The notes under the pieces were generated by a model, which saw only the letters and a list, made by a program, of their open reading frames with translations, was not told the DNA's origin and did no database searches. A DNA stretch of 64,000 nucleotides from Lewinella sp. 4G2 (GTDB lineage Bacteria; Bacteroidota; Bacteroidia; Chitinophagales; Saprospiraceae), in assembly GCF_001625015.1 (NCBI RefSeq), contig NZ_LVWJ02000014.1:1984001-2048000 (forward strand). The letters are read 5' to 3'. The position numbers and the translations under genes were made by a program. This document shows, piece by piece, positions 61,301 through 64,000 of this stretch. Every line of letters starts with the position of its first letter. Position 1 is the first letter of the stretch.

Positions 61301-64000
61301 CATCGCAGGAGTAAGCTTAGGTAAATTCTTCGTACTCAGCGGTGCAATTCCGCTTTTGGGTAAGATTGGAGTTGGTAAGGCATATCTCGGAAGTCCGGGA
61401 GATTGGATGGCATTCCTTACAACTTGGCGTTGCATTCGTGCAACCTCCTCTTTTTCAAGTGAATAGAGACGATCACGATCCATTCTGACCTTATATACAG
61501 CTTTTGGCTCAAAGGGGACATTCGCCTTTCCACCGTAGGGAAAGTGAAATTCAATTAGGTCAGAATAAGTAGCTAAGCCGAGTGGAGAATGGGCTTGATA
61601 GTGGTGGCCCGTCCCGGATTGGAACATTTCATTTCTCTTGGTGCGGTAGTTGTAAACGGCCGTAGTTTCCATTTTGGTCACCGCAAAAACCCGCTTCCAC
61701 AATTCCTCAATCTCCCCCTCTTCCCACTCCGGCATCGCATCTTTCTTCCACCCGGCACCTGCGTGCAGCGCCCGCTCGAAACTTAAAACGAGTTGCTCGC
61801 CAGCATTGAAATGGAGTTTTTTGGCATACCGCGCCTCATCCGTGCGGAGGACGATATCGTGCCAGCCCGTATTCAAAGGAATGGAATAAGGGGTGGTGAT
61901 ATTCGGGTGGTACCAATACACGAGCCGATCGTCAGCGTAAACGGTGCGGATGGCGATAGGTGCGCTTTTCTCCATAATAAATGGCGCAAAATGGGCGATG
62001 GCCGCACTGTCCGGCAAAAGGGTATCAATGGAGCGTCGCAACGTCCACTCCGGCGTAGGGTAGCGGAGGCGGTAAACGGCGGCCGTATCGATTCCAGCAT
62101 TCTCGAGAAGCCACCTTGAGGCGGTCCCGGTGAATTTACGCTTATAGGTCGCCAACGCATACTTTTGCCGGCGCCGCTGCCGCTTTCTTTTTTTGATATA
62201 AGTAGGTAAAGTAACCGGAGAATCTTCAAAACGCGCGTTGTAGGTGCCCGCGCTGAGGCGCACGTTTTGGGCCGGTCGCCCCTTGTGGTCCGTCGCTTTC
62301 ACCGCCACCCGCACGGTCTCGCCGGGGCGGACTTCCTCCGGTTGCTCCATCTCCAGGTTCAGTACGTTGGGGTGTTCGGTTTCCCAGTCGTAGCGCGGAG
62401 AGGTAGTTGTGAAGGAGGCCGTTCGCCAGACGCCCCCGGCGAGGTACTGGTATTGGAGGGTGTAGGTTTTGCCGGGTGGAAAGCCGGAGAAACGTTGGTG
62501 CTTCATATCTCCATCCCACATGTACAATTCGTTCTTTACCCCTTGCCCACTTATCAGTTGCCAATTACTCCGTGGCTGATTATGAGGGTTGGGGATATGT
62601 ATTTTTATTGTATCTCTTGACCAGGCCGCTGGTGAACTTGTTGCGGGTCGCAGTTCGGATAAATCCTGGCTAACAATTTGATCTCCAAATTGAAATTCAT
62701 ATTTATATAAGAAATGGTTAATGGTCTCCGAGTAAGGCAGCGTAACCACCTCCCGCACAGTATCCAAACGCGGCGATATCCTCAGTAATTCCCCACTCGT
62801 AGCGGCGGGTTCCCCCCGGCCACGCAACTGAATTTTCAGCGAATCCGCCGCCACGTTGATGGTGGCGACTTGGGCGTAGCGCCGGTCAATCGTCATCTCC
62901 AAACTTTGCTCCTGGTATTCGCCGGAAGGGCCGGTTAGTTGCACTTCCGCCAAAACAGACAATGCATAGCCTACGGGAAAGAGGCTGTCGGGCAGGACCA
63001 GCCGGTGTTCCCGCCGGTTATCCGTCGGTTGCGTAATGGTGATCAAACTATCCGGCAAGGAAATACTTCCCGCCGTATCCACCGCAGCCGTAAACTTATC
63101 CAAATAAAGGGTCAGGCTGAGCTCGGCGTCCGGCAGGGCGAGGCCATTGACGTCCTCGGCCACCACGTCCACGTACGCGGAGTTGGGGAAACGGGTTTCC
63201 TCGGAGGCCTCCGCCGTCAGTTCGTACTCCGCCAACTCGTAATCTTCCAGCTGAAAACTGATCTCGGCGTTGACGTCCCGCTTCATAAAACCCTCCCGAT
63301 CGAAAGAAATGGTGTAGCGTTTGTCCAACGTCCAGTTGGGGTCGATGGGCCCGGCGTAGGTATACCGCCCCTTCTCCGAACGGGGAATATTTTTGATTAA
63401 CACGGGCGCGTAAGACCCCTGTTTCCGAATTACCATTTCCAGCGAATCTGCCCCCAGCGGCCGGCCCTTCGGCGAGGCCACGTAGGCACTCACCCGCAGG
63501 GTATCCCCCGGCCGGTACTTCGGCTGGCTGGTGGTGACGTAGCCAATGGCATTGCGGGGATTTATAATCGGGTAGATGTACCGCTTAAGTGGGTAGTTAT
63601 GAATCCGCCACTGTCCCCAACGAAAACCGTGTTGCACGTATTTATACGTCCGTCGCCCGATCACGTAAGGGTAGGCGATCGTCCGCCCCGGCAGGCTGTA
63701 GCGGGCGCGGCGGAGCAACCACCCGACCTTGGTTTTGTCGATATCTTCCGTAATTCGGTATAGCAACGTATCGGTGTCCACCACTACGGTCAGTAAATCA
63801 ATGTGCCAGTCCCGCCGCACGTAAGCTTGCCGCTTCTTATCGTATCGCACGCGTTTATCATCGGCCAGCACCGTAGCGTCGGCGCGATTCTTTCCATTTT
63901 TGTCAAATATCCGCGCTTCAAATTTGCCCTTCACGCCGTCCACTTGCACGGTGTGCGCATACGTATCGAAATACTGGTAATCCACTTCCGTACCGTATAT
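58340..64000 (-). CDS. Alpha-2-macroglobulin-family protein with embedded carboxypeptidase-regulatory and TonB-plug-like domains, 5' part missing
   Basis: A giant periplasmic or surface protease-trapping protein. The frame is still open at base 64000; about 1886 residues are seen, and the GTG at 63985 is not the true start. Numbering from 63985, MG2-type domains (YVTTSQPKYRPGDTLRVSAYV, about 150) come first. Near 1010 is a CarboxypepD_reg-like domain (VSGYVINEDGIPLIGVTLLVDG), and near 1095 a TonB-plug-like domain (VVVGYGTTLKRDITGSI, then NIRGSRTNTTTYYVDGV). The alpha-2-macroglobulin core follows, with the thioester motif CAEQ near 1445 (YPYACAEQTASRLL). The thioester should form a covalent trap for attacking proteases. 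Two copies of the 18-bp motif lie within it. Confidence 0.9.
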   Translation of the reverse strand: MYGTEVDYQYFDTYAHTVQVDGVKGKFEARIFDKNGKNRADATVLADDKRVRYDKKRQAYVRRDWHIDLLTVVVDTDTLLYRITEDIDKTKVGWLLRRARYSLPGRTIAYPYVIGRRTYKYVQHGFRWGQWRIHNYPLKRYIYPIINPRNAIGYVTTSQPKYRPGDTLRVSAYVASPKGRPLGADSLEMVIRKQGSYAPVLIKNIPRSEKGRYTYAGPIDPNWTLDKRYTISFDREGFMKRDVNAEISFQLEDYELAEYELTAEASEETRFPNSAYVDVVAEDVNGLALPDAELSLTLYLDKFTAAVDTAGSISLPDSLITITQPTDNRREHRLVLPDSLFPVGYALSVLAEVQLTGPSGEYQEQSLEMTIDRRYAQVATINVAADSLKIQLRGRGEPAATSGELLRISPRLDTVREVVTLPYSETINHFLYKYEFQFGDQIVSQDLSELRPATSSPAAWSRDTIKIHIPNPHNQPRSNWQLISGQGVKNELYMWDGDMKHQRFSGFPPGKTYTLQYQYLAGGVWRTASFTTTSPRYDWETEHPNVLNLEMEQPEEVRPGETVRVAVKATDHKGRPAQNVRLSAGTYNARFEDSPVTLPTYIKKRKRQRRRQKYALATYKRKFTGTASRWLLENAGIDTAAVYRLRYPTPEWTLRRSIDTLLPDSAAIAHFAPFIMEKSAPIAIRTVYADDRLVYWYHPNITTPYSIPLNTGWHDIVLRTDEARYAKKLHFNAGEQLVLSFERALHAGAGWKKDAMPEWEEGEIEELWKRVFAVTKMETTAVYNYRTKRNEMFQSGTGHHYQAHSPLGLATYSDLIEFHFPYGGKANVPFEPKAVYKVRMDRDRLYSLEKEEVARMQRQVVRNAIQSPGLPRYALPTPILPKSGIAPLSTKNLPKLTPAMEKSRIQLLNLPDTISEIVIAPTYQNTLYKFEGSKINTLLPGSYFLIFKNQNGNLYATTITTRPNQLLLVDFNKVGLDIYIPPLPSENLESKHVPGDTLTEQTQTFIDLPDDFDGAEVSGYVINEDGIPLIGVTLLVDGTTRGTVTDLDGKFSLDLPAKRHIILVSYLGYKSTEIDVRQIYSNSDEILITLEADWANLEEVVVVGYGTTLKRDITGSIVTIASKAAGVKIIESGNINIRGSRTNTTTYYVDGVKVDEAPNILIRGATSLPAEGLPVFIDGIAQELPVDFAAIKGIVELNVENGTVYITTNNPANLLPPADAEPDVRESFADLAAFIPHLATDSRGEAAFDVTFPDDITAWQTYAVGQDRRRRIGFTRKRTKSFLPLQAQLYLPRFLVQGDESEARALAINRTGSDRTVRLAFSGDNIERSRLDTVLQTSIAKTFPIRAGETTDSLRYQFSLVASPTPAPGTRGSAQNQTPTSDGEQRDIRVYPRGTEMVAGERFMLGKEGLRIPENYTQAGRGNLQLTIVGNRLEQLLGDLEYITDYPYACAEQTASRLLGLLALRDIRLAEGKAFNRDRDVRKMIKHLEKLQQPDGGFGWWANSTFSTVWITRHAYRALSAAEKSYPVAHLEPVRRYLFSELPTMRPNDRLQTHLVLAENGRPPTQAEMATVDTITIKTDFQLLAVSRLHQLRGDTVDVTRILDSASTHQLQGRYWGERGRFFYRAPLDNRLNATLLAHRILRKTGATEAADEAVNYLLGQTPNGNRPGSTPLLGTNTLESARLVADLLPDLIEESETLRPPTVTVRHSGTSEVVREFPYVASFSPDAARSLELSRDGAGPIPGAFYQRYFEREAKPTDNGYAISTQLTDARGRPLDALTKGQTAYLQVTVTAKKDGEYVLIEAPIPAGCSYADRMEAKGSYAVHREYRRDRVAIFCDRLPAGEYTYKIALAPRFRGAYTLNPARVELQYLPVVNGNGGILSVPVR
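59878..59895 (-). repeat. Dispersed 18-bp motif, copy 13 (in frame as GTRGSAQ)
   Basis: An exact GGGCGCTGCCGCGGGTGC, in a loop between beta-domains of the macroglobulin just before the bait/thioester half. Confidence 0.85.
61755..61773 (+). repeat. Dispersed 18-bp motif, copy 14 (antisense, read as ALHAGA)
   Basis: GCACCTGCGTGCAGCGCCC, the consensus with one extra base in the core. The in-frame reading still works, in a loop of the macroglobulin. Confidence 0.6.

Noticed and set aside
5267-61773. The 18-bp motif as a Chi- or KOPS-like polar signal
   Set aside because: Orientations are evenly split (seven each), whereas such signals are strongly strand-biased. The motif itself is kept as a finding.

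Overview
The window looks like chromosomal DNA of a free-living member of the Bacteroidota, most likely the Saprospiria (Lewinella-type). Secreted proteins end in type IX secretion (Por) sorting domains. Several genes carry the Bacteroidota promoter signature TAnnTTTG with an upstream TTG about 18-20 bases away. Other pointers are a SusC-like plug domain built into an alpha-2-macroglobulin, many short intergenic hairpin repeats, and G+C that appears to be in the mid-50s. Assignment below phylum is inference.

Layout. 1-11.4 kb: an M61 peptidase (cut by the window edge), a small outer-membrane protein, a three-unit hairpin array, a PpiD/SurA-type foldase, a small unknown protein, a reprolysin-like type IX secreted protease and a TPR-like cytoplasmic protein. 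11.5-20.4 kb: a complete leucine pathway (leuA, leuC, leuD, leuB) split by an AAA+ ATPase, an S1/P1 nuclease, a serine hydrolase and a decayed toxin-antitoxin pair. 20.6-31.3 kb: GNAT, hpt, M28 peptidase, a candidate small RNA, a lipoprotein, the divergent homogentisate pair hmgA/fahA, gcvP, a Uma2 protein and a UPF0175/PIN pair. 31.4-36.7 kb: a Crp-like regulator with two small partners, a TIGR02587/TIGR02588 membrane pair and a GH32 fructanase lipoprotein, the last three bracketed by two copies of a structured repeat. 37.3-48.4 kb: a 1402-residue secreted protein, a possibly truncated secreted protein, a saccharopine dehydrogenase/flippase pair, small membrane proteins, a DCC-family protein and an SPFH lipoprotein. 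49.1-64 kb: a MoxR ATPase, a DUF547-barrel fusion with a BamA-like protein, an alpha/beta hydrolase, a CrtA-like oxygenase, a MITE-like hairpin element, a subtilase with a SPOR domain and a giant alpha-2-macroglobulin that runs off the right edge.

The most unusual content is the repeats. Nearly every long non-coding gap is filled by one of several families. Family A is a branched hairpin of about 143 bases in two tandem arrays (three and four units, same period of about 167 bases) plus one diverged single copy, with compensatory base changes. Family B is a structured unit of about 250 bases with compensatory changes. Family D is a unit of about 260-290 bases placed behind stop codons. Family C is a short AT-rich TCTAAAATC repeat. 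Independently, an 18-bp sequence, GCACCYGCGGCAGCGCCC, occurs 14 times in either orientation. Ten copies lie inside genes and are read in four different frames, so the conservation is at the DNA level and not the protein level. I know of no name for this motif.

No rRNA, intact tRNA, CRISPR array, transposase, integrase or phage gene was found.
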